This document shows positions 34,498 to 47,297 of a DNA stretch of 64,000 bases, in pieces (the first letter of the stretch is position 1; each line of letters begins with the position of its first letter). The stretch comes from Mallotus nudiflorus (lineage: Eukaryota > Streptophyta > Magnoliopsida > Malpighiales > Euphorbiaceae), in NCBI GenBank assembly GCA_947683625.1, contig CANTUR010000649.1, positions 1,550,001 to 1,614,000 on the forward strand, read 5' to 3'. A model generated the notes under the pieces. The model was not told the DNA's origin. It did not search any database and was given only the letters and a program-made list of their open reading frames with translations. The translations under genes and the position numbers were made by a program.

Positions 34498-37400
34498 CGC
34501 CTCTGCAAATTGAGCATGGGCTGAATACACAGTTTGGGAAAGAAGACACAAAAATGGTGCTTAGGAATAGCCTTGGTTAGAATATCAGCAATTTGATGAC
34601 TAGAAGGAACATGAAGAACACAAAGATTTCCTCATTTTATCTTTCACGAATAAAGTGAAAATCAATGCAAATGTGTTTAGAGCATTTATGAAAAACCAGA
34701 TTGGTAGTTATGTAAGTAGCATATAGATTACCACAACACAAAACTGGAGGACTTGGGAAAGAGATATGAAGCTCACAAAGCAGTTGTTGGACCCAAATAA
34801 TTTTAGTTGTTGTAGCAGCTATGGACTTATATTCTGTTGCAGTGCTAGATTGAGCAACTAAATGTTGTTTACAAAAAGACTAGCTTATTAAATTATTGCC
34901 AAAATACAAACATTATCCTTGAGTGGACTTACAAGTGTCATGGTCACCAGCCCAATCAGCGTCAGAATATGCAGCAAGAGTGTAATGTGAAGATGGGGGA
35001 ATAAAAAGGCCATAATGATGAGTGCCTTTTAGGTAGCGTAATATACGCTTGATTGCTTGCCAATGGTCAGTAGTAAGGGAGAACATATATTGACAAACTC
35101 GATTGACAACATATGAACTATTAAGGCGAATGATGGTGGCATACTATAAGGCACTAACAATACTGCAATAGAGATGAGGGTCATCCATAACAACACCAGA
35201 CTTAGAGTTGGGAGTAAGGTACCGTAAGAGTGGAGATAGGCTTTGAACCATCCATATGCATTTTTGTCAGTATATCTAATGTATACTTGGACTGAGAGAG
35301 GAGCAAGCCATTTGAGCATGAGATAACTTCAATCCTTAAGAAATAATTAAGTGGACCCAAATCTTTTAAAGAGAAGGTTGAGTTGACAACATTAGTGAAA
35401 TGAGCCATGTAAGTAGAATAATTGCCAGTGAGAACAATATAGTTAATATAAACCAACATTTATGTAGTTAAATCAGCTGTGTAGTAGATAAAAAGAGGTG
35501 AATCAAAAGAACAACTTTGAAAGCCTTGCTCTAAGAGATAATCACACAGTTTGTGAAACCAAGCACATGGAGATTGTCTAAGACCATAAATGGCTTTTTT
35601 TTAATAGAAAAACATGATCAAGGTAAGTACTATCCTTAAAGCCAAAGGGTTAGTTCATATAAACTTGTTCTAAAATATCACCATGAAGAAATGCATTATT
35701 TACATCAAGTTGACAGATAGCCCAGCCCTATGAAATAGCCAAAGATAAAACCAAAACGAACAGTTGTGGGTTTAACCACAGGTGAGAAAGTTTCAAAAAA
35801 ATAAATACCTGGTCGTTGTTTAAATCCTTTAGTAACAAGTCGGGCCTTATACCTGTCAATTGACCCATCAGGTCTACGTTTGATATGGAACACCCACTTA
35901 AATTTAATAATGTTGGCATTGGAAGGGCGAGGAACAAGAGTCCAAGTGGCATTATGTGGGCATTAAGTTCACTATGCATAACATCTTTCCACATGGGATC
36001 CTTGATGCCTTGTGTATAGCAAATGGGTTCAGTTAAAAAGATAGGATATTTTGTTGCCAAAAGAGCTTTAGGTTTAAATGATCCTGTTTGGGCTCTAGTG
36101 ACCATGGATGTGTGGAGTTAGGAGCAGGTCTCAAGTATTGAAGAGGTGATGCTGGAGCTGCTTCACATGGGGACATTGATGATGACTACAAGGAGGGTGA
36201 CATTGGATAAGGGGCATTTTGACTAAAGGGAGAGGATGTGTTTGACATAGGTGGGAGAGCAATACTAGGGTCATCTGATGATGGACAAATTCTAGAGGAT
36301 ATGAAAAAGGAGGATGGCATAGGAGTTGTACTTGCATTATGGAGAAGGCTTAAAGAGAAAGACGAAGTGTTATTACTAATGATGAGTTGGTTAGAGGTAT
36401 GTTGTGACACAATGGAAGAGTAAGGAAAAGTTGCTTCTTTAAAGACTACATATCGTGCAATGTACATGCGAGTGGAGGAAACATGATAGCATAAATAACC
36501 TTTATGTTTGCTACTATAGCCTAGGAAAATGCATGGTTTAGAATGAAAATCCAATTTGTGTTGATTGTATGGACGAAAAAATGGAAAATATAGACAACCA
36601 AAGGTTTTTAAGAATTTATAGTCAGGGTGTCTATTGTAAAGCAATTGATATGGGGATTGGCTTTATAGAGTATATGTGATTGTGCGGTTGATGAGGTATA
36701 CTGCAATGCCAAAGGCTTGTTCCTAAAATTTTAAAGGTAGTGTAGCATGAGCCAATAAAGATAAGCCTTTAGCCATTATGTCCTTATGTTGTCTTTTTGT
36801 GGCTTCATTTTATTCATGGGTGTAAGGACATGTGTATTGATGTAAAATTCCAAGTTTGGAAAAGAAACTAGTAAAATAGCGATATTCGCCACCCCAACCT
36901 TTTTTATTTTAAAACCAAATTGTCTTTCTACCATCGTATTGAAGTGATGGAATAAGTCAAATACTTGATTTTTTACAGACATGAAATACAGCCATATGAA
37001 CTTTGTATTGTCATCCAAAAATTGCACAAAATAATAATTGTTATTTAAAGAAGCAATGGGAGCAGGTCCCTAAACATCACTAAACACTAGTTCAAAAGGT
37101 TTCGAGGCTGACACATGAGAGCTAGGTAAATGAAATCTATGACTTTTGCTTAACTGACAAGCACTACAAATGGAGAATTCTTTATTTGAAGAGACAGGTA
37201 ACTAAAACAGAGAAACTAATTTGCGAACAATTTTCTCATTGGGGTGACCAAGACGATTGTACTGCCTTTGAAGAGACGGTCTTTCTCCAATGCAAGCTAA
37301 ATGATAACGTGAGGGTATCACAGAGGTGAGTTGGGTATGATAAGATGAGGATTTTTCACCCTTTACCTTGTAGAGTCCATGATCAAGTATTCCTCGAAGA

Positions 37401-37985
37401 AGCTCCTTTCCCTGCATGTCCTTAACAACACAATCATTTGGGTTAAACTGTAAAGCAACATTGTTATCATGTGTAAATTTGGACACACTCAACAGATTTT
37501 TTAAAATTTTTGGCACATGTAATAAATTTTTAAGATGGAATAGTTTATTTTGTGACGAAAGAATACCATTACCAACATGAGAGATAGGTAAAAGCTCACC
37601 ATTGACAACTTGAATTTGATACTCTCCCTTGTAGTTAGAGTGAGTAGAGAGATTGTTTAAATAAGAAGTGATGTGTGTCACTGCACCGGAATCAAAGTAC
37701 CATGATGGGTCAGTCGAGGTAGGTGGAGATGCTATAATTGCTGTAACTTTATATGGCTTTTCAGAGACAAATGCATGGTTGAATCATTCCCAACAAGTGC
37801 TGGCAGAATGTCCCTTTTTGTCACAAATCTGACAAGTTATCAGGTTCTTATTTCATGCTTGATAGCTGTTAGAATTTTGGCCTTGGAACCGACCACCTAG
37901 GTGGTTGTGATTTTGATGATTGAGTCTGCCATCTCTTTTAAAAGTCAGTTGAGTGTACCATTTTCCACTAGATTTCTCCTTTTTT
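34498..37985 (-). pseudogene. copia gag C-terminus and pol polyprotein, broken
   Basis: Zinc knuckle CQICDKKGHSASTC (C-X2-C-X4-H-X4-C) near 37835-37795. Protease/pre-integrase in 37681-37202 (LFHLKNLLHVPKILKNLLSV, then YNRLGHPNEKIVRKLV). Integrase in 37027-36776 (FLDDNTKFIWLYFMSVKNQV) and 36644-36400 (KTFGCLYFPFFRPYNQHKLD, IFLGYSSKHKGY). RT in 35893-35705 (RYKARLVTKGFKQRPGIYFF, ETFSPVVK) and 35459-35202 (NSTFSLKDLGPLNYFLRIEV). RNase H in 35100-34520 (LRYLKGTHHYGL, AYSDADWAGDHDTCKSTQG, STATEYKSIA). The RT box reads VYINYIVLTG where Y-V-D-D-I-I/L-L-T-G is expected: the Asp pair is lost. Numerous stops. Confidence 0.88.
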
Positions 37986-40900
37986 TATAATTATATTTGT
38001 AATTATCATATGAAAAAAATTCTTAATATAAAGGTTTGAAATTTATAGTTTTTGTTTTTTACTCATCAAGAACTTGATCAATATATTTACCAATAACAAT
38101 AGTGAAATCTCTATAATTGATTCTCTTAAAGATGAGATGAAGCAATTTACTATCAAAATTATACTTATTTGTATATTTTTGGTTAACGTCTCTCAAAATC
38201 ATCAATTAAAAAAATATTCAATTGATGCTAAAGTAATACTTTTCAAAATATGTTATTATTATTATTATTATTATTATTTTGAAATTTGAGAATGTAACTA
38301 ATATAATTACGTCTTTGTTTTTCAAAGAATCAAAATTATTGCTTTAATATGAAGTAATGCATTTGAAAAGTTTGAAGATGGTTTTCAAATAGGAAAAAAT
38401 TATACTATTCATAATGGTTTAGTTAAAAAAATTAATCTCTCTTTTCTTAATATCCATGATAAATTTGAGCTAAATTTTAATTTAAATACAATAGTCACGG
38501 AATATAAAATAAAGATATCTCCACGGATTTTATCTTATAATTTTAGCTCTTTTAGTGATATTGAAGAAAATGCAATTAGAGGAAGCGAAGAAAAAGAAGA
38601 AAAGAAAAAAAATTTACATGGTATGGTCATATTTTTTAATATTGTAATTGTAATATTGTCACGACTCAAAACAGGGGACCATGACCGGTGCTAGGGAACG
38701 GGAATTCTTTCGAATCCGGAACCCGTAGCAAGCCTAAAAATAAATAAAAACATGCAATACATATAATAATAATATAAATAAAATATTTTGCAGCGGAAAT
38801 AAAATCAAAAATAAGATAAGCAAATATACATCAATGGATTTAAATCCTCATCTCATATATATAAATATTCCTTTAATACAAATCCAGCTCAAATCTTTGA
38901 AATACATAACTCACACAAATAAATACATAAACTCCATAACTATTTACAACTACTACAATGTCTTAATTATAAAATAAAACTCAGATAAGCAGTTTACATA
39001 GTGAAGTCGGGGCAAAAGAAATCCGGCGTATGGGTCTACTACTGAGGTCTGAAGACGATAAATCTCCTGAAAAATAGTCAACGGAGGGGAGTCAGACCTC
39101 ACTGAGTGAAGTGTTATAATATATATATACATGCATACTAGATGACAATGCACACAGTCAATAGTATATATAATAAATATATATACAAGTAAATTCACAC
39201 AAATGCAGCAAAATCATTTTTATATATTTTCTTAAAATCACTATTTATGAAAGATCAAATAGAACCCTAGAAAATCGCAACCTCAAACAGTGTTAAACAA
39301 CACTCTAGCCATACAGGCTCACTTATTCCAAATATATTCACTATTTCCATTTGGACAGTAGACTAGCCCCGAGACACTATGTCAACCGAGCTCTAGCAGT
39401 TTGACTGTCAGTGTGATTGGCCCCGAGACACTTGATCAACCGAGCTCCAGCAATCACACTCCCAAATCACATCTCATATCAGATATCAAATCGAATCAAT
39501 ATAATCAACATCCACAAATAGGTTAGTAATATAGCATAAATGTTATCAGCGTACCGGTACGTACTCGATCCTAATGTTGCCCACTAAGAAGCACGTTCTA
39601 TTGATATCCTTCATTTTAAATATAAAACATACATTCATAAATAAATGATGCATGAATTTTAATAAAATAGCAACATAAACCATATATATACTAGAAATAT
39701 ACCAAAAGTAAACCAAGTATATTTCGAGTATATGTACGTCAAACAAATCCAATATAATTGCAAAATAAACTAGAAATATATTTAAAAACATTATAAGTAT
39801 AAATGTTTAATAAAACATGTATATAATTTAAAATATACCAAAAATAAACCTAAGTACTAATTAAATCATTTATGCATATTTTATCAAAATAAACCATACA
39901 TTTTTAAAAACATGCATCATAGAACACGTATATATAAAATAACAACTCACTGTTTATTGCACTCCTTGAGATGGGTCCGACGGGCCTGGTCCACTAGGCC
40001 TCGGTCTCGGCGCAACTAAACAAACAAACGACAACACGACATTAGAATAAATCTAACGAAAATTCCTAGAAACTCGATCCAGAATACTAGACACAGAATT
40101 AGAATTAGAATTTGACTGGACATCACATTTTACGAGAATTTTACCAAAAATCCAGTAGAACCTCCCCTGTAAAACGGACATCTCTTTACTCAAAGAGTAG
40201 AGTCGGTCCTGTAAAGAAACACACTTCGAAAATAAACACAGAATTCACAACCACAATCCCTCGGTCAGACTCCAAACTACAATTCACCGATCGAGGTCCA
40301 TAATTCACAGAACAATACAGAAATACCGAAAATGCCTTTTAATAATAAAAATACATTTTATAAATCCAAAATACATAATTAACCCTAAAACATGTTAAAA
40401 ACCAATAAAAACTCATTTATTTAGAAAAATTGTATATTATATATATAATTTGAAAATAATTTATGAAAAATAGTTTTAATTAGTTAAAAATACTAAATAA
40501 TTTGTAGAAATCATTTTTATACCTGTCACGACCCAAAACAGGGGCCATGACCGGCGCTAGGGAACGGGAATTCTTTCGAATCCGGAACCCGTAGCAAGCC
40601 TAAAAAATAAAATAAATCATGCAATAATAACAATAACCATATATTATGTAGCAGAAATAAAAATCATAAATATAATGATAACACTTCATCACTGGATTTG
40701 AATCAAATCTCATCACATACATAAAATCTCTTTAATACAAATCCAGTTTCAACATAATACATCTCTTTTAAAAAAAATAAGATACATGAAATCCAATACT
40801 TTAATTCACAACTACTGCAGTGTCTAGATAAAATAAATAAGACTCAAGTAGACAGTTTACATAAAGAAGCCGGGGCGGAAGAAATCCGGCGTATCGACCT

Positions 40901-42072
40901 GCTACTGAGGTCGGAGGATGTTGACTCTCCTGAAAAATAGTCAACGGAGGGGAGTCAGATCTCACTGAGTGAATTACTATAATATATATACATACACACT
41001 AAGTGATAATGCATACAGGCAACAGTATATGTATAATATGTATATATACAGGCAATTGCACACAGATGCAATAAAATCATTTTATATATTTTCATTAAAA
41101 ATCATCTTTTATGAAGGATCACATAGAACCCTAGAATATCGCAACCTCGAAAATAGTGTTAGACAACACTCTAGCCATACAGGCTCACTTATTCCAAATA
41201 TATCCACTTAATCCATTTGGACAGTAGACTGGCCCCGAGACGCTAAGTCAACCGAGCTCCAGCAGTCTGACTGCCAGTGTGATTGGCCCCGAGACACTTG
41301 GTCAACCGAGCTCCAGCAATCACACCCACAAACCACATCTCACATATCAATAATCATAATAAATCAATGTCCACAAATAAGTTAGTATTATAGCCTAAAT
41401 ACTATAGGCGTACCGGTACGTACTCGGTCCTAGTGCTGCCCACTAGGAAGCACGTTCTATTGATATCCTTCATTATTAAATATAAAACATTCATTCACAA
41501 AAATAATGATGCATGAAGTTCAATAAAATACAACATAAACCATATATATACCGGAAATATACCAAAAGTAAACCAGGTATATTTCGAGTATATATATGTC
41601 AAATAAATCCAATCAAATCATAAATTAAATTAAAAATATATTTAAAAACATTTTAAATATATTTTATTAATAAAACATGTATATAATTTATTATATACCA
41701 AAAATAAACCAAAAATATACTTAAATACAAATCACATTATTTATGCATTTTAATCAAAGTAAAACATATATTTCTAAATCATGCATCCTAAGCATATATA
41801 TATAGTATAGTAACTCACCTAATGCGCTCCACGAGACAGGTCCGACAGGCCTGGTCCACTAGCCCTCGGTCTCGGTGCAACTAAACAAGAAATAAGTAAT
41901 CGACATCAGAATAAACCTAACAGAAATCCTAGAATTCAATCTAGAGTATTAAACACAGAATCGGAATTTAGGGTTCGACTGGATATCATGTTTTATGAGA
42001 ATTCTACCGAAAATCCGGCAGAACCTCCCCTGTAAAACGGACATCTCTCTACTCAAAAGAGTAGAGCCGACC

Positions 42073-42989
42073 CTACAAAGAAATACACTTCAAGAAATAG
42101 GCTCAACACAATCAAAATCCCACGGTCGGACTCCAAACTACAGTCCACCGACCGGGGTCCACAAACACAGATTAATTCCAGATATACCAAAAATATCCTT
42201 AAAACCTAGAAATACATTTTATAAGTAGAAATTACATAATTAACCTTAAAACACAATAAAAACCGATAAAAACTCACTTTATTTGAAAAACCGTATATTA
42301 TATATATAATTGAAAATAATTCACGAAAAATAGTTTTAATTAGTTAAAAATATCAAATAATTTGTAGAAATCATTTTTATTCCTTAAATAACTATTAAAA
42401 CCAATTAAATTACATTTTTAGACAATTTAGGGTAAAATTACCAAAATACCCCTATATATATAAATATACTTAAATTACTTCAAAAATTCACCAAAAATTA
42501 TACAATTATCCAAAATTAATTTTCTTAACATATTTATCAATAATATCAATAATTAAACCCAATTAACCAATTAAATTCAAATAAAAACACAATTAACCCT
42601 AATTTCTCAAAATCACATAAACTTCAATAATTCAAAATAAATACTTAGAAATTCATAAAAATTCCAAATAAATTCCTATAATTCATTTCAACACCTAATT
42701 TAATCATAAACTCCAATTTCATAATTTAAATAATTAATTTCCGAAAATTAGAAAATAATATTAAAATATTCAAAAATACCCAAAAATCCAAACAATCTCC
42801 AAAAATTCTACAAAAAATCATACATGTAGATTAAGCTACTAGGATCAACATTTGTGAAGGGAGTTTTCATGAATCAATCAATTCGAAGCTCAAAAAAAAA
42901 TCAAAACCCTAATGTGCCGAAATAGAAAAATCAAAACCTAAGCAAATCTAAACCATTTCAGCTCAAACCAAAGCTAGAATCACACTCAC
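42073..42989 (-). other. intron-like segment inside solo LTR C
   Basis: Donor-like CCGGTGAGTGTG (GT at 42989-42988) and acceptor-like GTATTTCTTTGTAG (AG at 42074-42073), 917 bases apart. A perfect 8-bp hairpin with AAAA loop (42047-42066) follows. Downstream in sense, TTAGGTGAGTTACT near 41820 is a second strong donor-like site. Confidence 0.45.
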
Positions 42990-43225
42990 CGGAGCTCAAG
43001 GAGAAGAAAGATACCGGTCGTGTCGAAAACGGTGGCCGGAGGAGGGAGAAACGGCAAAGGGTTTATTTTCGGCCAAAAGAGGAAGAATGGAGCTGCCGGT
43101 GTCGGGGAAAGGAGCTGGAGGTGGCGGAGGACGGCTGGGAACGGCGGTGGCAAGCCGGGAGGCACACCGACGGTAGGTGGCCGGAGTTGCAGACGGTGAG
43201 GAGAAAGGAGGATGGTCGGGCGCAC

Positions 43226-43308
43226 GGGAGGAAGGAGAAGAAGAAGAAGAAAAAGAAAAAGGAAAGAAAAAGAAAAAGAAAGAAAAAAGAAAAAAGAAAA
43301 AGAAAAAA
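43226..43308 (-). repeat. 83-base uninterrupted purine tract (plus strand)
   Basis: Only A and G from 43226 to 43308, in GAA/GAAAAA-type units, inside solo LTR C. The sister LTRs have (AT)n at this place. Confidence 0.97.
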
Positions 43309-46300
43309 TAAAATAAAATGAAATAATTAAATATTAATAAAATAATAATAAAATAATAAAAAAAATAAATTTTATTAATTTAATAATAACTAAAATAATT
43401 AAATAATAATAATAAATAAATAAATAATACAATATTAGGGTTATATATATTAAACCCTAATTAAATAAATATACACACACGTAGGCTTTATTTAGTATTT
43501 AAAAAAAATACGTATGAGTTCATGCAAGTCCGAAAATATATTTAAAATAATTAATATTACATTGTTTACGTGAAAATTTCCCCGAAAATGCAAGTCCTGG
43601 GAAAATTTTACGTAAAGCACTGAAAATAATACACAATAATTAAAATAGGTTTAAAATACATATCAACTCGTAAAAATATCATGTAATATACAGAAATTAT
43701 TAACACTGCATATCCCGGTACTGTGTAAAAATATTTTAAAAACACGGGATATTACAATACCATAAAAAACTATTAAAACCAATTTAATTACATTTTTAAC
43801 TAATTTAGTGTCAAATTACCAAAATATCCCTATATATATAAATTCACTAAAATTAATAAAAAATTCACCAAAAATAGTATAATTTCTCAAAAATTAATTT
43901 TCTCAACATATAATTCAATAATATCAATAAATACACTCAATTAACCAATTAATTTCAATTAAACACATAATTAACCTAATTTTCCAAAATTACATAAACT
44001 TAAATAAATTCAAAATAAATATATAAAATTCACAAAAATTAAAAATAATTTCTAAAATTCATTTTAACACCTATAATCACTATAAAACACAATTTCATAA
44101 TTTAATTAATTAATTTTCGAAAATTAGAAAATATTAATAAAATAATCAAAAATTCACAAAAATCAAAATAAATTCCAAAAATTTTAAAAAAATTCCAGCA
44201 TGTATATTAAGCTACTAGTATAAAATTTTGTGAAGGGAGTTTTCTTGAATCAATCAAATTGAAGCTCAAACAATTCAAGAACCCTAATAGGCCAAAAATG
44301 GAAAATCAAAACCTAGGGAAATCTAGACCATATTAAGTGAAACAAAGCTTGGAATCATACTCACAGGAGATCAAGGAGAAGATAATGACCGGCGGTGTTG
44401 AAAACGGTGGCCGGAATCACATCGATCGGTGATAAGATGAAGTTTTGGCCTCTTCTTGATTTTCTGGCCAAAACACACCGGAAATGGGTGCTTCAAGCGT
44501 TGGGAAAGGCTGGAGGTGGAGGAGGAAGGCTGAGAGGCACACCGATGGCAAGAAAATCAGCTTGAAATGGCCGAAAATGGTGGAAGGGGCGTTGGGAGGA
44601 GAAAGAAGAAGACGATGGCATAATCGTAAATAATGCAAACTTTTTGATTTTGATTAAAAATTATGTATATATATATATATATATCCAGACTATATATTAT
44701 AATAATATATAATTCCACACACAAATAATACTCACCACACATATATTTTAATAATATATACACTTATAATTAATTAATATTAAAACTAAATAATAAAAAT
44801 TAAGTTAATTAATTAAACCCTAATTTAATTTAAATAAATACACATATATACATTTTATTTAGCACTTTAAAATTATATATGAGTTCATGAAAATTTGTAA
44901 AACCATTTCAAATAATTAATATTAAATTATTTACGTTTTAATTTCCCCGAAAATACAATTCCTGAGAAAATTTTACGTAAAGAACTTAAAATAATATAAA
45001 ACAATTAAAATTAGCTTTAAACAAATAACGAACTCATAAAAATATCATAAATATGTATAAAAATTATTAACATTGCATACCCCAATGCAGTTTAAAATAA
45101 TTTAAAAACTCGGGATATTACAAATATTTTATATTATAATATACATGTAAGGGGGAATTTTTTTTTTTTTTATATTCTTTTATAGATTTTTTAGGTATTG
45201 TGGTTCATATTAACCCAATTTTTAAAATAAAGAAAGGTGGTTGGAGGAGGAGTGCTTCAATCATTAATGATAGGTGATTATTTTTTAATTTTTTTAATTA
45301 TACTGTCCTTTAATTTAATTACATTTTTTAATTTTATATATATAGGTTATAAAAATTGGAATTAGTTTTATGGGATTATCTAGTTTATAATGAAGGAGAA
45401 ATTGTTGAAGAATTGGTTAGAAATAGTGAGGAGAAGCTAATTGTTGCATTATCAAATGTTCATGGTTCTATTTATAAATGTAATTTTTTTATTTAAAATT
45501 TACAATAATTGCTTTTGAATTTTTGTTCAAGATATATGATTCCTTTTTCATTTTATTTAGGTTTTACAATAATTGCTTTTGAATTTTTAATTCAAGGTAT
45601 ATGATTCCTTTTTAATTTTATTTAGGTGATCTTGAATTGTTTACAAATCATATAACTATACTTTAAATTAATCCAAATATGTTACAAGTGGATGAGCTAC
45701 GTGATTCGTAAGTAAATATTTCATATTGTTTAATTGGTATTTTGTTATATATTTAATGTGTTTTATTTTTTAATTGTATTACTTATTTTAGTTATTCTTT
45801 TTAATAGCCATAATTCAAATATGTTGGAGAAAAGTAATTAATGTTTTTTATCAAATATAAAAAAGATGAAAAAAACACCCCAAGTGAGTTTAAAACAAGT
45901 AGTAGAAATCTCATTTAATGTATGTGGTATTTTTAATTATGTTTTAACAATTTAAAATTATTTTTTTATTATATATATATATATATTATAGTGACTTGAA
46001 TGTTACTTCAAAGTAAAAATATCAAAGATTGAGAATAAGCTTCTTGATTGGTATGACTTTTGTTTGAAATGTAGTACCGACGTTTATCCAAATGGTGAGG
46101 ACAACAAATTAACTTACTCTAAATGTCATAACAAAGATGTCAAATTTATTAAGAAATATTATTATGATTGTTATTTTTAAAATTATTTTTTATTGGTATT
46201 GTCTAGATTTTTTTATTAATTACTAATAAATTTCTTTATTTTGAATTTTGTAGATACAAATCTCATAGATACATGTTAAAATTATTCTTATTAAAAAGTA

Positions 46301-46320
46301 ATAAATATAATTTCTTCAAA

Positions 46321-46657
46321 AAAATTAATAAATCTAAAAAAAATATGCCATAATAATAATGAGTCAAACAAATTAAAATCACGTGTGAAGCATGTGGTGA
46401 TTATCACTATATAATTATTTAAATAAAATATTTATAAAAATTTTAATAGATTATAACTATATTAAGTTAATATTAAATTGTTATATGAATAAATAACTTA
46501 ATACTAAACTGTTATATAAATAAATAATACTGTTAGTATTTTAAAACTTTTATTTACTAATAATAATAATAATATTATTATTATGTTAAATTATTTATTT
46601 AATATATATTACGAGTTAAATAATTTTTTATTTATATATAAAATATGTGGTTATTTA

Positions 46658-46691
<34 letters not shown>

Positions 46692-47252
46692 TATCGAAAT
46701 TTTCGTGCAAATATCCACAATAAACATGTATTCAGACTTGCGAACACTGCCGCTCCCATCCTAGGTAGAGAAGAAGGTTCTAAGTCAAGTAGTTCACTCG
46801 TTCCTCCATGTATTACTCTTATAAATGACAGGCAATAAGAAATACATCTTTCCCATTAAAAAAACTATATTTGTAATGGCATTAAAAGTCACATATATAA
46901 AATAATGGCTCATATAAAATAATCTACTCTAGTGCAAAGACCACACCCACAAAAGGGCTGCTAGTATCAAGCATTTGACTGCAACAGGTGAGAGCATATC
47001 TTGGTAAAGAAACAGTCAGAGATCAGAATTTGCAAGGGGTAGGAGAAAGTGGTGAGTTTTTCAAGTTTCATATGGCTAGCACAGATACTTATTGGCAGAC
47101 TTTTATAAACATATATGTATAAAAAGAAAAAAAAAATCATAAGTCAGGTGAAGTTAATTAACATCCTGCAGTTTCCTGCCACCTTCTCTTCTGATTATAA
47201 TCTTTTGTTCTTCATTTTAAGGCTTATAATAATATAACATTAAACATTCTCC

Positions 47253-47297
<45 letters not shown>

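Larger units (their letters stand above)
34243..37985 (-). mobile_element. 5'-truncated Ty1/copia element
   Basis: Minus-strand element with the end of gag, protease, pre-integrase, integrase, RT and RNase H, then a 3' LTR at 34243-34497. No 5' LTR or gag N-terminus is found: at about 37985 the coding similarity ends in AT-rich DNA that belongs to the RPA-like pseudogene. The left boundary TGATAGATAAG directly abuts receptor-kinase sequence. A matching target duplication cannot be shown because the other end is missing. Confidence 0.85.
40524..43756 (-). mobile_element. solo LTR C, nested in solo LTR B
   Basis: Perfect target duplications ATACC at 40519-40523 and 43757-43761. 3233 bp, in sense from TGTAATATCCCG to the complement of TGTCACGACCCAAAAC, both ends intact. 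Same family and orientation as A and B, and the best preserved copy: splice-like sites, hairpin and spacer repeats (41226-41320) are all clear. It differs at the promoter-proximal microsatellite, where an 83-base purine tract (43226-43308) replaces (AT)n. A 79-codon Pro-rich frame at 42986-43225 lies in the leader, but its protein is not shared by the other copies. Confidence 0.97.
40209..44364 (-). other. intron-like segment inside solo LTR B (with LTR C nested in it)
   Basis: Donor-like CCTGTGAGTAT (GT at 44364-44363) and acceptor-like GTGTTTCTTTACAG (AG at 40210-40209). With LTR C and one duplication removed (3238 bases) the segment is about 0.9 kb, like the other copies. Hairpin at 40184-40202 with one mismatch. 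Confidence 0.4.
38657..45122 (-). mobile_element. solo LTR B, interrupted by solo LTR C
   Basis: Perfect target duplications AATAT at 38652-38656 and 45123-45127. In sense it begins TGTAATATCCCG (complement ending 45122) and ends at the complement of TGTCACGACTCAAAAC. Without the nested LTR C and its duplication it is about 3.23 kb. It lies inside the RPA-like pseudogene, between two OB-fold pieces. It has a short (AT)n at 44666-44684, a GC-rich leader at about 44370-44620, the two-unit spacer repeat at 39360-39460 and the intron-like module. LTR C sits within the intron-like part. Confidence 0.96.
38041..46320 (+). pseudogene. replication protein A 70 kDa-like (RFA1-like) pseudogene, split by nested solo LTRs
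   Basis: Exon-like pieces, in order. 38329-38625 gives SNAFEKFEDGFQIGKNYTIH and YNFSSFSDIEE, typical of the first large-subunit OB fold. Solo LTRs interrupt here (38657-45122). 45188-45268 gives GIVVHINPIFKIKKGGWRRS, then ASIIND. 45345-45482 gives LELVLWDYLVYNEGEIVEEL, then EKLIVALSNV. 45627-45710 gives INPNMLQVDELRDS. 45991-46180 gives the C-terminal zinc-ribbon part LDWYDFCLKCSTDVYPNGED, then YSKCHN. 46254-46320 gives YKSHRYMLKLFLLKS. RPA70-like proteins bind single-stranded DNA, and plant Helitrons often carry such genes. Intron-like AT stretches with AG ends separate the pieces. Several stops occur, and one zinc-ribbon Cys (first of the second pair) reads Tyr. 38074-38240 may be an earlier exon. 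Confidence 0.72.

Noticed and set aside
36238..36423. Plus-strand frame over the copia integrase-RT spacer
   Set aside because: Opposite strand of the copia polyprotein; no homology visible.
46929..46997. Signal-peptide-like short frame on the minus strand
   Set aside because: Only 22 codons before a stop, and no downstream exon could be found.
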